A DNA stretch of 64,000 nucleotides from Castanea sativa. Lineage: Eukaryota > Streptophyta > Magnoliopsida > Fagales > Fagaceae. Where the stretch lies: positions 48,795,335 to 48,859,334 of the forward strand of contig NC_134018.1 of the NCBI RefSeq assembly GCF_040712315.1, read 5' to 3'. The position numbers were made by a program, and so were the translations under genes. Numbering within the stretch: position 1 is the stretch's first letter; every line of letters begins with the position of its first letter. Below are positions 1-12,600 of the stretch, piece after piece. A model generated the notes under the pieces. The model made no database searches. It was not told the origin of the DNA and saw only the letters and a program-made list of their open reading frames with translations.

Positions 1-3000
1 TAACACATTTCATTTTATTTACAATTGACACTTGGACATACCTGAAGAAAACTTCCAGCTTTTGAACTTGCAATTTGATAAGTAATCTGCAATAATATGG
101 TAGACAATATGAACAGCCTACATAACCAAGAAATAATATAAAAATAATTTTAGCATGCCGAAACTGAATATAAAAATATTTTACCATAGCCTTTTCATTT
201 TATTTATAATTGAGAGTTGGACATACTTGACGAAACAATTTAACTTTTGAACATTTAATAGAAAATTCGTGATCAACTGGTAGAAAATATGAACAACCTA
301 CACAACCAAAAGAGAATATAAAAAATATTTTAGCCTTCTTTTTTGGGGTGCATTCATTTTGCTGTCATCTATTTATAGTGTCTTCCTAGTTGGTAAGTAG
401 GTTCACACATGTAACATGAAGGGCATTTTTCTAAGACTATTTGGAGATTCCTGCCTTTATGCAATTGCATTCAAAATGTAAATATAAATAAAATAGGGTA
501 AACTACATATTTGGTCCCTATCCTTTACACCATATTTTAATTTAGTCCTTAACCTTTTAATTGTGTCAATTTAGGCCCTAACCTTTTAACAATGTGTCAA
601 TTTAGTCCTTACTATTATCTTTTAGATAAAATTTACTAACGTGGCAAATGACCAAAATAAAATACTGATGTGGCATAGTCCATATCAACTATTAAAAAAA
701 AATATTAACATGTAGGATTTTAAGTTTTAAGAAATTATCACATCTTTAAAAAAAATTAAAACATAGAAACTATTAAAAACAAAAACCCCAATTTCTTTAG
801 AGTCTATCTCCTCCTCTCCTCTTTACATTCATTGCTGGAGTAAGCTTGAATTTGCTCTCTCTGGTGACTACTAACGACCAGCCACACTCTTAAGCCCAAG
901 CCCGCTCTTCACCACTGAGGAAGAAGGTAAAAAACTGGAAATCTGGCTCATTTTTATGAACCGATCAAACTCTAAATAAGAAATTCAATAACCCGTTGTG
1001 TTATGCTTAGACATTAAACACTTTTGAGTTGAAATCCTTTTTGCCAATCACAGACAAGGGCTTCAAGAATTGGCTTCAGTGTTCCAATACAAAGCCAGTC
1101 TACTGCCTATTCACATTTAATCCAAGCAATTAAGCCCCCAACCACCTATTCGCATTTCACTGTGAAATTTTCCCAAGAAAAGCAAATCCTTAGATAAAGG
1201 GATCTCATATTCAAAGATTCAAAGCTAAAAACCTCAAAAAGCTCAAAGCTCAGTAACAATAATAACTCTCAAAATTTTCATCCAAACTGAAATACCTTTT
1301 TTTATCCAAAAGAACATGGGAAATCAGATTTCTGCTTCTGCAACAGAAGAAATTCCCATTCCAATTTTAAACCCAAGTTCCAAAACTCAGGAATTGTGAA
1401 ACTCTAAGGCAAAAATTTGGGAGGCTATAGTTACCGATAGTGAAAATTTTGAAATGTAAAGCTAAGAAAAATGGAAGAAGAAACAAAATGGAAAGGGCAT
1501 TGGCTTTTGGGGTCGAAGGGAAAGAGAGAGAGAAGGAAGTTAAATGAAGAGCTAATAGTGAAAGTTGGGGACGAAGAGCTTCGTTGGACGGAGGCTTGAA
1601 CAGTGTGGCTGGTCTCTAGTAGTCACCGGAGAGAACAAATTCAAGCTTACTTCGGCGATGAATGTAAAGAGCAGAGGAGGAGATAGACTTTAGAGAATTG
1701 GGGGTTTTGTTTTTAATAGTTTTTGTTTTTAAAAAATGATAATTTAAACTTAAAATCCTAAATCCTACGTGTTAATCTATCTTTTAACTAGTTGATGTGG
1801 ACTATGCTACATCAGCATTTTATTTTAGTCATTTAACACGTCAGTAATTTTTATACAAAAAATAACGGTAGGGACTAAATTGACACGGCACTAAAAAGTT
1901 AGGGACCAAATTGACACAATTAAAAGGTTAAGGACTAAATTGAAATATGATATAAAGGATAGGGACCAAATATGTAGTTTATCCAATAAAATATTAAGCA
2001 TTGTGGCTGCAAAACATAAATAAAAATTATGTGATATTTTTGCACCAGTCATGTTTTTCAATAGAAAATATCTCTAAACATATTACAATCTCATCTGATA
2101 GTTATCTCAAAATCTGAACAAAATGTGGTTCTAAAAAATTAGGAATTTTTACTGAATTATTTTACAATCTCATCTGACGGTTATCTCAAAATTTGAATAT
2201 CATGTGGTTCTAAAGTATTTGGAACATTTTTATTTATAAAATTCCCCCATTTTCCCAACTTCTTTGGGTTTTATATTCTTTTGTATCGTGGGAATGTAAT
2301 TCAGTAAAATTTCATATTGAAAGATAGACACCATAGCTACTGACGTGACTCCATAGTACCTACCAACCATCATTTACTAACTATCATTACAGTAAAAGAT
2401 CATCTGAAATAACTAGTGGATAACATGAACACCCTACCAATAATATGAGGACTATTTTTACAAAGCATTTCATTTTAGAGAGACCTGAAGAAATATTCTA
2501 GCTTGTGTGAACTTGCAATTTAATAGCTAATCCATTATAATTTGGTAGAAACCAAAAGATAATATAAAAATTATTTTAGCACACCAAAAGATAATATAAT
2601 CTCAATTTTATAATAGCCTTTTCATTAATTGAGAGTTGAATATACTTTACAAAACAATCCAGTTGTTGAACTTGCGATTTAATAGATAATCCGTAATCAA
2701 CTGGTAGAAAATATGAATCACCTACACAACCAAAAAATATATATAAAAAATATATATTTTAACATAGCCTCTTCATTTTATAGCTGTTCAACTTGCAATT
2801 TAATATATATTCAGTAACCAACTGCTAGAAAATATGAACAACCTACACAACCAAATAAAAATTTTAAAAATATTTTAGCATAGCCTTTTCATTTTATTTA
2901 TAATTAAAAGTTACAAATACTTGAAGAAACAATCCAGCTTAAAAACATGTAAATTAACAGGTGACTTGTGAGCAATTGGTGATTAAAATAGTAATCAAAA

Positions 3001-3720
3001 CGATGACAAGTGTCCACATCATTCAACACCAAGACCTTTTATGTGATATTTTAGCACTAGTCATGTTTTTCAATAGAAAATATCTAATCTCTAAACATAT
3101 TACAATCTCATCTGATGGTCATCTCAAAATCTGAATATCATGTGATTCTAAAGAATTTGGAATTTTTACTGAATTATTTTACAATCTCATGCGACGGTTA
3201 TCTCAAAATTTGAATATCATGTGGTTCAAAAATATTTGGAAAAATTTTTATTTATAAAATTCCCCCAAGATATTCCATTATAATTTGGTAGAAACCAAAA
3301 GATAGTATAAAAATTAGTTTAGAACACCAAAAGATAATATAATCTCAATTCTATAATAGCCTTTTCATTAATTGAGATTTGGACATACTTTATGACACAA
3401 TCCAGCTGTTGAACTTGCAATTTAATAGATAATCCATAATCAACTAGTAGAAAATATGAACAACCTACACAACCAAAAGAAAATATAAAAAATATTTCAT
3501 TTTATTTATAATTAAAAGTTACAAATACTTGAAGAAACAATCCAGCTTTTGAACTGAACACCCTACACAACCAAAAGATAATATAAAATTATTCAAGCAT
3601 ACCAAAAGATAATATAAAAATATTTTAGCATAGCCTTTTCATTTTATTTATAATTGAGTGTTGGACATACTTGAAGAAACATTCCAGCTTTATTTACAAT
3701 CGAATTTTCCAGCAAAGCAA
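1..3720. repeat. Degenerate AT-rich tandem array (about 120-140 bp monomer), interrupted by a Mutator element
   Basis: A monomer containing 'catagccttttcatttta', 'gacatacttgaagaaac', 'gaacttgcaatttaatag' and 'aacctacacaacc' recurs near 1, 180, 2450, 2620, 2770, 2890, 3360, 3500 and 3640. A larger unit is also duplicated: about 2025-2255 and 3045-3275 are near-copies about 1020 bp apart, both containing 'tgtttttcaatagaaaatat'. The Mutator element at 496-1984 splits the array. No supported gene is present; the short open frames at 3.7 kb run through repeat monomers. Confidence 0.7.
496..1984. mobile_element. Non-autonomous Mutator-like element with about 400-bp terminal inverted repeats
   Basis: The ends are GGGTAAACTACATATTTGG and, read from the other strand, GGATAAACTACATATTTGG. 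Inverted similarity runs about 400 bp inward on each side (about 496-895 and 1588-1984). A perfect 9-bp target-site duplication AATAAAATA flanks it at 487-495 and 1985-1993, which is the Mutator superfamily hallmark. No transposase is encoded. The roughly 700-bp centre has no recognisable coding content, so it may be a captured fragment that I cannot identify. Confidence 0.88.
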
Positions 3721-4555
3721 CTCATTCAACAATGTTGTATTTTTTTTGGTTATTTTCTTTGGTTACACAAACTGTTCGGGCAACAGTGAAATTTTCCAGC
3801 AAAGCAACTCATTAAACAATACACTGCAAAAAAGTAGAAGTAATATGTTCTGACTATGTGCAACTGTATCAAGCTCTAACCACTTGCATAGTTGTTTTTT
3901 ATCCAGATAGACTGCTACCTTTGCCTCCATAGTGGTAATAGCTCTGGATCTATCTATGACACTTGTGGACCAAGGAGGCATATGTTTGATGTACTTCGGT
4001 TATTTATTGTGTGTTACAAAAGAGAATCTGCAAAATCATATCCCAAAAGGCATATGGGATACTATGGAAAGTGATGATGTGGCTCTTGCATCACAGTTTG
4101 TGGCAAGAGACAATGGTTCAGATGAAAGTTTATAGGTATAAATGCTGTATTGGGAAATTTTCTTCGGCTGCCACAATATTGCGTGATTTTGCACTACATG
4201 ATTGTCACACTATTTTTGGCTTATCCCTACCTAGAACTTCCTCACACGTTAACCAAACCAAATTGAACCAAATCAACAAATTAAGCTACAACCCAACCCA
4301 AGTTAATAAAACCAACATACAGTTGCTTAAAGCGGCTATACAATTAACTCTTAACAATAAACCGTAATTTGTTCCAAAAAAAGCTACCTACCAAAGTAGG
4401 ATAATGGTGTGCAACAAATTTTTACATGTACAAAATTACTTAAATGCCTTTGTAAGTACATTATCATAAAAGCAAATATCTTTTGAGACATGGTCTAGGC
4501 ATTACAATCCAATCAAACATGCTAAGCACCCAACAAATAAGGGAATCGATGGAAT
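3721..4555. other. No intact gene; possible decayed coding scrap
   Basis: Two overlapping short + frames (3932-4135 and 4011-4367) look somewhat protein-like, but they occupy different frames, lack splice context and match no family I recognise. I treat the stretch as decayed sequence of unknown origin. Confidence 0.3.
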
Positions 4556-4557
4556 CC

Positions 4558-4627
4558 ACATATGATGAAAAAGAGAGATGCAAACTTATCAGTTGTCTAG
4601 GCATTCATTTTACTTGAGATTTCATCA
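4558..4627 (+). repeat. Pre-insertion duplicate of the solo-LTR target locus
   Basis: This 70-bp segment (agagatgcaaacttat, ttgtctaggcattcatttta) is repeated at 5211-5225 plus 6627-6685, where the second copy is split by the solo LTR. Flanking sequence beyond about 70 bp does not match, so it is a short dispersed duplication, not a transposon TSD. Confidence 0.65.
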
Positions 4628-5225
4628 ATTGATTTTCTAATGTCAGCAACCTTACAAACCATTCTTTTCAGGCATGTTGTTTTGTCCTTCAAAGTTGGGT
4701 TTCCAAAAAGTTTATGACTGGATGGTAATAAGCCTAGTCATTGCTTTCGAAGCACTTATTGCTTATTGTTTTCTTATCTCCAAGCCTAATGTTGCATTGA
4801 ATTGTGAAATTCCAAAAGAATTTCAAAATATGAGCACCTGATGATGCAAAGAATTCTTTTCTTTTTTTTTTGAAAAGTTTTTTTTTTATTTAATTTTTTT
4901 TCTCAATCAGTAGATGCCAATTCTTAGGATAGAGTCATAAAATAATTGGCCAAAGTCAACTATGTTGAACTTCATATTTGTGGATTACAATTTTTTTTTC
5001 CAAGTTGTCCTTCTCAAATGTTAAATTTTCTCATATTCATTTTGTAGTTGTGTGTGACTTTTTTTATAACCAATTCTATTACTTAATTTTAGTTTAGCTC
5101 AAGTGAGTCTGATTCTGTAATTTTAGATTTTTCCCCCCCTCTCTAAAGGTAATGTAAGTTGCTGGGTATTCATGTCTCCACAATGATTATAAATGATGAT
5201 ACAACATAACATATGATAAAAAAGA

Positions 5226-6626
5226 TATTGGAAAAATACATGTTTGTATTGCATATAAAACATATGCTGCAAAAAATTAACGGATCTACTTCATTCACAA
5301 TTGATAACATGTGCTATGTAAGTTTCAGAATTTAAGAACAAGAAAGTGTACCTTGGTGCGGTGAAATTTAAAAAAAAAAATAGAGGTACTTAGGAGCACT
5401 CTTAATCTTCACTCCAATTCCACTTAATGCCCAAGAAGTGTGGTCTCTCAATCAGTTTCAAAGGAGAGAATAAGAGAATGTCCAACATCCAAATACAAAC
5501 CATTTCATTCCTTATATGATCTTAATGAAAGACCCTTATGAAAAGTCTCTTATAAAATTTTGTATGTTTCTCTCCTTATATATAACTGATTATCTAATTG
5601 GGCTAACCTTTTGGACTATTCCAATTGGGCTCTAGTATGTGGCTTGGAGTAGGACCAAAAGAGAACAAATAAGACTCTAGCTCCAATGGGTTTTGGGTTT
5701 TTCTGTCAACTCTTGACAAGTTCAAAGTTACCATTAATTATATTCAATACTACTATATAAATATAATTGCACTCTAGGCCTTATTAATAAATTATATCCC
5801 AAGACTTTATTATACATGCAACCCCTTCATTAAAATATTCGTAGTAATACAAAGTCATGAATGTTGACTGCCACTTTGAAGATTACTACATCTTAATCCT
5901 TGAGTACCCGGTTTAATCCTTTATATTATTCATCATATATTTATGAAATCCAATTTCATAAATATATACTTTAGTAACTCCTTACTAAAGTGGTTGGACT
6001 CAACAATCTGAATAACTAAACCCATTAAACTCATCTCAATGAAATATTTTATACTCCGTTAAGAGATTATAAATTCCATCTTGAGAATATATGTTCTATC
6101 AACACTAAATACGGTTGCCCAATATACTGAGGTTTTGACCATGACTAATAGATCGCACTCCTGATATATCAAAGCAACCTAAATCTCATGATCAGGTCCA
6201 TTATTCTTTTAGGATATAGAGTTGATGTAAATAGAAGTCGTGAGATTTATTATTCATTTAGTAGTCATTAGGAGAATAATAAATCTCACAGCGATCCAAT
6301 TCAATATATCTTAACTCTTAAAACATATCAACATACTAACTAGAAGTCTCAACTTCCATAATCAAGACAAATCATCTTAGTTGATATGTTATAATCTTTG
6401 CAGATAAAATGCCCAATTTCATTACTGACTATGAACTAAAATTCTGAGTTTACAAAGAACTTGTGATTTATATCTTCTATGACTTTTCACATAAATCACA
6501 TACTATGCATCTCATGGACTAAGATAATGTCTCATTAATTCATTTATAGATAGTCTCATATAATTAAACAATTTAATTATTTATGACATGCCAATAAAAT
6601 TGGATTTTAGGGCATAAACCCCAACA
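5226..6626 (-). mobile_element. Solo LTR of an LTR retrotransposon (1.4 kb)
   Basis: Read on the minus strand it starts TGTTGGGGTTTATGCCCTAA and ends CCAATA, a one-base change from the expected CCAACA terminal inverted repeat. A 5-bp duplication AAAGA flanks it (5221-5225 and 6627-6631). Removing the LTR and one AAAGA joins 'catatgataaaa' to 'agagatgcaaacttat', a sequence that also occurs uninterrupted at 4558-4627; this independently confirms the boundaries. A TATA-like stretch (tatatataagg on the minus strand, near 5580) fits an LTR promoter. No internal retrotransposon domain is adjacent. Confidence 0.8.
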
Positions 6627-7213
6627 AAAGAGAGATGCAAACTTATTAGTTGTCTAGGCATTCATTTTACTTGAGATTCCATCATATTCATAACATTGTA
6701 TTGCGATGGTCTTGGTTAGAATTATTGAGTTTGCTTTAGTGAAAATTATAAGAACCATATTGAATCACGGTTCATCATTCAATACCATTCCAATCTATTA
6801 AACTTTTTAGTCTAAATCCAAAGCCTTTTTTTTTTTTCCAAAGTGGGGAGCAACTGAAACATGGCGCGAATTTTAGCACCCTCTACACAATGGCAAATGA
6901 GAATACAAGGAACTCTGTGAGTTCAAGTCCCATGACAACAAGATGTGGAGTTCTCTATTGTTGAAATAGAATAAGAAATGGTCATCTAAAAGCTTTGCTA
7001 AGTTTCAAGTTTTTGTTGTGAAGTCTGAAAACTGTACTATCGATAGGATGGAAGATCTGCTAAATTTGGACCTCACTCCATTTACTAACAAAATTATTGA
7101 TTAATACATTTGGTACATGATCTTTCTAATTTATATTTGTAACCAACTCCTGGTTCGGCTCATTCCATGTGAGCACTCCTTTAAATATAAAATAATCTAA
7201 GATACTTTTGAAA

Positions 7214-7570
7214 CAGGATTATGCAATAAAATTATGCAGAATTATGCAGAAAACTTACTGCTCAAGGCACCCTTCTATTTTTGAAACGACATTCAGACAA
7301 TCTCATAAACACATCAATGGCATGCCAAGGATTATGCAGTAAAATTATGCAGAAAACTTACCTCAAAAATACAATGGTAAAATAAAATAGCTTTTTTGGC
7401 TGCTAAGGATTATGCAGTAAAATTATGCAGAAAACTTACCGCAAAAATTGAAACACCAAAAACAATTTGCTTTAATTCTAGCGCTATTTGGCAACATAAA
7501 CAAGTCCTTTTATTTTTTAAACGACATTCAGGCAACTTCACAAACACATTAATGGCATGCCAAGGATGCT
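7214..7570 (+). repeat. Short tandem duplications with 'attatgcagaaaactta' core
   Basis: The core 'ggattatgcagtaaaatta' plus 'tgcagaaaacttac' appears near 7214, 7329 and 7409, and a second block with 'acgacattcag' and 'catcaatggcatgccaagga' occurs near 7285 and again about 240 bp later. The local open frames simply traverse these repeats. Confidence 0.55.
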
Positions 7571-7619
7571 CGTCTAATATAAACACAAACACAAGCAAAC
7601 GGGAAAAAAGGGTATGATA

Positions 7620-8520
7620 TTAATATAAACAGAGCATAAAAGTTTTGCACCCAAAAAAAAGAATTGAAATGTAGAGATACCTTAACCAAAGCAGGCAAGT
7701 TCTGTCAGTATTTATATACCTTGTGGAATGGAATAAAGGAAGGAAGGAAATTAGATAGGCAGCCGTTACTGCGAAACAGTAGAGCAGGAAGGTGGGTCGG
7801 TTTCGAACCCTCTGTTTTCTTATGCAAGGCTTCAATGTTTTTTTTTCCCCTCCCTTTAAGCTTCCCTCCACGTTACAATCTTCAAACTCTCTGTCTCCTC
7901 AGGCTTCTACTTGGTCACGCAAAACCCTGAAGCGTTCCGCGTTTTTTTTGTTTTTTTTTTCTTTCTTTTAAGCTGAAAAGGCTCACACAAAACCGGCTTC
8001 AACTTTTTTTATTTTTTCCCTTTCAGTTGAACTGAAAAGGCTTTGGGTTGGACTTGAAAGTGGAACTAAATAAATAAGAGGTGGGCTGGATTAATTATAC
8101 AAATTTATTATAGGGTGATAGTGGAAGTAAATAAATAAGTAGTGGGCTGCATTTATAGAGCTGAGATTTATAGGGCTGAAAATTGTAAAAACTATTTTAA
8201 AATTGAAGGAATTTTTTTTTTAATGATGTGGCAGCTGATGTGGCGCAATGTGAGAGCAGCAGCATTAAACGTTATGCTTCAGCTTTTAGTAATATATAGA
8301 TATAGATTAGATTGCTCTTTATCGTTAGATTAAGACACTAATTGATTTTTTATATAAGCAACATTTGAATCCATATCTCTCTTAGATGACAATAAACTTT
8401 ATTAATTGGCCTAACTGAAATTCATGACCCTTTTATTTATTCTTTCAATAACTGAACAATGAATCCAAAACTTTGGACTCATATTGCCTTGATCATTGAG
8501 TAATGTGTCATTATCATGTT
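7620..8520. other. No gene seen; transposon-like AT-rich DNA
   Basis: The stretch has poly-T runs and the 'cttttagtaatatatagata' motif near 8285-8305. On the minus strand this resembles the 5' end style of plant Helitrons (TCTATAT...AAAAG). No matching 3' hairpin/CTAG end was found, so I do not call an element. Confidence 0.3.
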
Positions 8521-8523
8521 TTA

Positions 8524-8671
8524 GAGTAAGGATTTGTTGCAAACATGTTTATAGGAGTTGCTGCAAATAATATGAGATGTCAACTTATGAAGCTAAGATG
8601 TGTCCTAGGCCATGTGCATGTCACATGACTAGCCCAATTCACTTAACCACAGTTAAAACTTAAACCACCAG

Positions 8672-8732
<61 letters not shown>

Positions 8733-9785
8733 ATATATATATCTTTACCAATCCAACCCAAGTAAAATGAAACCTCTATCATCTCTCTCTTTGCAGCCTT
8801 GCAGCCCTAGCTCCCCTTTCTCTCTCTCAGGCCACCATTGTTCGTCACTGCCACCGTCCCTTGGTGGTTGGTCAACTATTCTCAATTAAGCCAAAACACT
8901 CATTTCTTCCTCCATTTAGTCTTACTCTTTTACCACAAAAAAAAGGATTTTTTTTTTGGTGTGATTGACCCATGGTTTAATTGGGTGGATATAGTTGTAA
9001 ATATAATATTTTTGATTTGCTTCAAATTTTTTATGTAGAATTGTCAAGGTCAAAATGAAAGAATTAGTTTGGGAAGTTTGGCTTGAAATGGGAATTGAGA
9101 ATATATAAATTAAATTAAAAATTAAAAATCCAAACCCAAATCTACTCATTGAGAAGTTTAACCAAATCTAAAAAAAATTCATTTCTACCAAAAACCGAAA
9201 ATTCCTTGAACCCATCATCTTGAGCAACTCAAGCAAAAGATCAAAAGCAAAACAGAGAGTGGGTTCCTTTCTTCCAAGCTTAATTCCATGTCCATATTCA
9301 CATGACTCTTTTGAGGAATGAAAGGAGGAAAATTCTAGGTTGAAGAAACAAAAGAAGAAGAAAAATAAAAACAAGAACAAGAAAAACAAAACCCAGATCT
9401 GGATCCTAAACCTAGCAACCCATTGACATGCTTGGCGTTCTTATCAAACTCAAAGGATAACATACTTGAGTTATTTAGCTTTTCTTTGTTCTAAATCTTG
9501 TGGCTTTGCAAATTTAAAAAAAAAATGGTCTTATTGTTTTTTACTATAATTTTTTAGGATGTGAGGATAGCTGACCGGTGGTGGAGACTAGAGAGACTCT
9601 GAGAGATAGAGGAGCATTGGATGATAAAGTGAGAGATGATAGGGGTTTTGTTTTACTTGGGTTGGTAGAGAGAGGTTGTTTGTGGTTAAGAGTAATTTGG
9701 CTAGTCATGTGACATGCACATGGCCTAGGACACATGTTAGCTTCATAAGTTGCCACCTCATCTTGTTTCCAGCAAATCCTTGCTC
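8524..9785. mobile_element. Long-inverted-repeat DNA transposon, non-autonomous (1.26 kb)
   Basis: The left end GAGTAAGGATTTGTTGC and right end (other strand) GAGCAAGGATTTGCTGG begin inverted repeats of about 200 bp. These include the shared block with 'cctaggccatgtgcatgtca' and 'catgactagcc'. The TTA flank on the left (8521-8523) recurs one base offset on the right (9787-9789), suggesting PIF/Harbinger but not proving it. It contains a (CT)29 tract and has no recognisable coding region. Confidence 0.6.
8673..8730 (+). repeat. (CT)n microsatellite, about 29 units
   Basis: A pure CT run directly visible inside the inverted-repeat element. Confidence 0.95.
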
Positions 9786-10867
9786 TTTACCATAAAAATG
9801 ATCACCACAAATGTTAATACCTTATTTGAGAATATAGGGTTCTTAGAGCATCCGCAGCTGGGAATTCTATCACATCCTATTTTACCATCCCAAAAAACCA
9901 CTTTATCAATTATACAGTACAATTTTACAATATTTTCACCATCCCAACTTTTATTTTTCTATTCTACTCATTAAAATAATATATTTACACATTAAAATAT
10001 ATAACCAACAAAGGTACTCTCAGAAAAACCCAGAAACCCTGTTCCAAAAAAGAAAAACTCAAAAACCCACCTTGCCACCACCACACCACTAGCTAGCAAC
10101 CACCACCACAACCAAACTCATCACCAACAACAACCACAAGAAACAACCACCAAGAGAAAAAGAAACACAAAAAATTACCAAAAACCACCACCACCGATCG
10201 AGGAAATTGCCAAAAAATTGCCAAGAAATTGCCAGAAACACACCAAGAGAAAAAACCACTTCAAACCCATGATCGAGGAAATCACTTCAAACCCACCACG
10301 CCGACTCGCCGATCTCCACAAGCCACCGATCAACAACCCCAAGCCACCAATTAGTAAACCCAAGCCACCAATCAGCAAACCCAAGCCACCGATCAAATAC
10401 CCATGCCGCCAATTTGAAACCCAGGCCGTCGAAAATACGTTATCACCGATTTGAAACTCACGATGCCGATTTGAAACCCACGCCATCACCGCCATGAGAA
10501 ACACCATCATCGATCAGCAAACGCCATCACCACCACACCTTCGTCGGACCTTGCTTCGGCCAACAGCGAGTCAGAGAGTTGAGAAAACAGAAAGAGAGAG
10601 TTGAGAAAGAAAGAAAACATCTCAGCCCCAGAGAAAAGAGAAAGAGAAGACAGAGGAGAGAGAGAAAAAATAAAAGTGATTAAAAAAATTATACAATAGT
10701 GCTACAGTGTCATTCTACATGTAAAATAGCACTGTAGCAACATTATAAAATTCTTTACAATTGTAGCATTTTAGAAGGGCCAAAATGGCCCAATACCACA
10801 ATTTTCAGAAATTTTTAGCAAAAAAACACTGTTTCGGAACTAAATAGGGAAATACCACTTTTATGGA

Positions 10868-11325
10868 ACTCGAGTTTGCCAAACTCGAGTACCATTTGGA
10901 ACTCGAGTTTAAGACACTCGAGTTCCTAGAAGTTTTGCCACCGTGGCACTGCTAAGGTGGAAATTTGGCGAATAAAAAAATAATGTGGTACTCGAGCTTG
11001 GTATACTCGAGTACCATGCAACACAATACTCGAGTATAACATGCTCGAGTACCTTTTATAAATAAAAAAGTCAATTATTTTATTTCTACAGTACTCGAGC
11101 TCACCAAGCTCGAGTACCTTGTAACTTTTTTTTTTTTTTTTTGGGATTATCGACAAATAAACATAAACATAAAATGTTGTTTATTTTATTTCTATAGTAC
11201 TCGAGCTCACTAAGCTCGAGTACCTTGTAACTTTATTTTATTTTGTTTTGGGATTATCGACAAATAAACATAAACATAAAATGCTGTTTATTTTATTTCT
11301 ACAGTACTCTAGCTCACTAAGCTCG
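10868..11325 (+). repeat. Array of CTCGAG-centred mini-hairpins, left arm
   Basis: CTCGAG occurs about every 20-30 bp in pairs facing each other, for example ACTCGAGTTTGCCAAACTCGAGT, and tactcgagcttggtatactcgagta. A ~110-bp unit made of 'ctcgagtaccttgtaac', 'gggattatcgacaaataaac' and 'tttatttctacagt' is tandemly repeated about three times. Confidence 0.85.
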
Positions 11326-11479
11326 AGTACCTTGTAACTTTTCTTTTCTTTTCTTTTTTTTTGGGATTATCGACAAATAAACATAAACATAAAAATAAGT
11401 AGCTTTTTTATGTATTTATTTATTTAAATAGAAGCATTGTAAAACGTAGAGATTTTAATTTCAAAATATGAATTTAATT

Positions 11480-12600
11480 TCTACATTAAGTAAAACTGTT
11501 CACTGTTTTCTCATAAAAATTGTTCACTCTCTTTTTTGCGTAAATTATTTTCTGTTCACTATTTAAAAAATTGTTCGCTGTTTTCTCATAAAACACCTAG
11601 TAAAATCGTGTTTTCTAAATTTAAACGCCAAATCTGAATGCTTTTTCATGTTTGAATTTCACAATAGTTGAATCTATTTTTTTGCATTGATAAAATCTAC
11701 TTCTACATTAATAAAATTTTCTCTCTGCACATCATGTTTACTGTATATTCGAATCTGCTTACTGCATTCATAAAATTTGTTTTTTGCATTAAGTAAAATT
11801 GTTCACTGTTTTCTGCATAAACTATTTCTAGCATTCTGCATAAAATTATTTTATGTTCAGCATTATTTAAAAAATTGTTCACTCACTTTTCTGCGTAAAT
11901 TATTTTTTGTTCACTATTTAAAAAATAGTTCGCTGTTTTCTCATAAAACACCAAGTGAAATCGTGTTTTCTAAATTTAAACACCAAATCTGAATGCTTTT
12001 TCATGTTTGAATTTCACAATAATCGGATCTATTTTTCTGCATTGATAAAATATGTTTCTACATTAATAAAATTTGCACTCTGCACATCATGTTTACTGTA
12101 TATTCGAATCTGCTTACTGCATTCATAAAATCTGTTTTTTGCCTTAAGTAAAATTGTTCACTGTTTTCTCATAAAAAAATTTCACTGTTTTTTGCATAAA
12201 CTATTTCTAGCATTTTGTTTAAAATTATTTTCTATTCAGCATTATTTAAAAAATTGTTCACTATCTTTTCTGCGTAAATTATTTTTTGTTCACTATTTAA
12301 AAAATTGTTCGCTGTTTTCACATAAAACACCTAGTGAAATCGTGTTTTCTAAATTTAAACGCCAAATTTGAATGATTTTTCATGTTTGAATTTCACAGTA
12401 ATCGAATCTATTTTTCTACATTTATAAATATGTTTCTACATTAATATAATTTTCTCACTACACATCAAGTTTACTGTATATTCAAATCTGCTTACTGCAT
12501 TCATAAAATCTTTTTTTTTTTTGCATTAAGTAAAACTGTTCACTATTTTCTCATAAAAATTGTTCACTGTTTCTGCATAAACTGTTTTTAGCTTTGGCAC
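11480..12600 (+). repeat. Subterminal tandem repeat, left arm (about 3 units)
   Basis: 'ttaagtaaaactgttcactg' variants recur near 11487, 11793, 12148 and 12524. Each unit also carries 'aaacaccaagtgaaatcgtg' and 'tcatgtttactgtatattc'. Spacing is roughly 305-377 bp. Confidence 0.8.

Noticed and set aside
3932..4367. Overlapping + frames as a small gene
   Set aside because: Two different frames share the stretch, with no family match or splice evidence; kept only as a possible decayed coding scrap.
7780..7830. 'gtcggtttcgaaccctctg' as a tRNA T-arm
   Set aside because: No acceptor stem, D-arm or anticodon arm can be drawn around it.
10175..10510. Minus frame with repeated GGLGLLIGG
   Set aside because: Low-complexity translation of short tandem DNA units inside the Harbinger-type element; no family, no conserved start.
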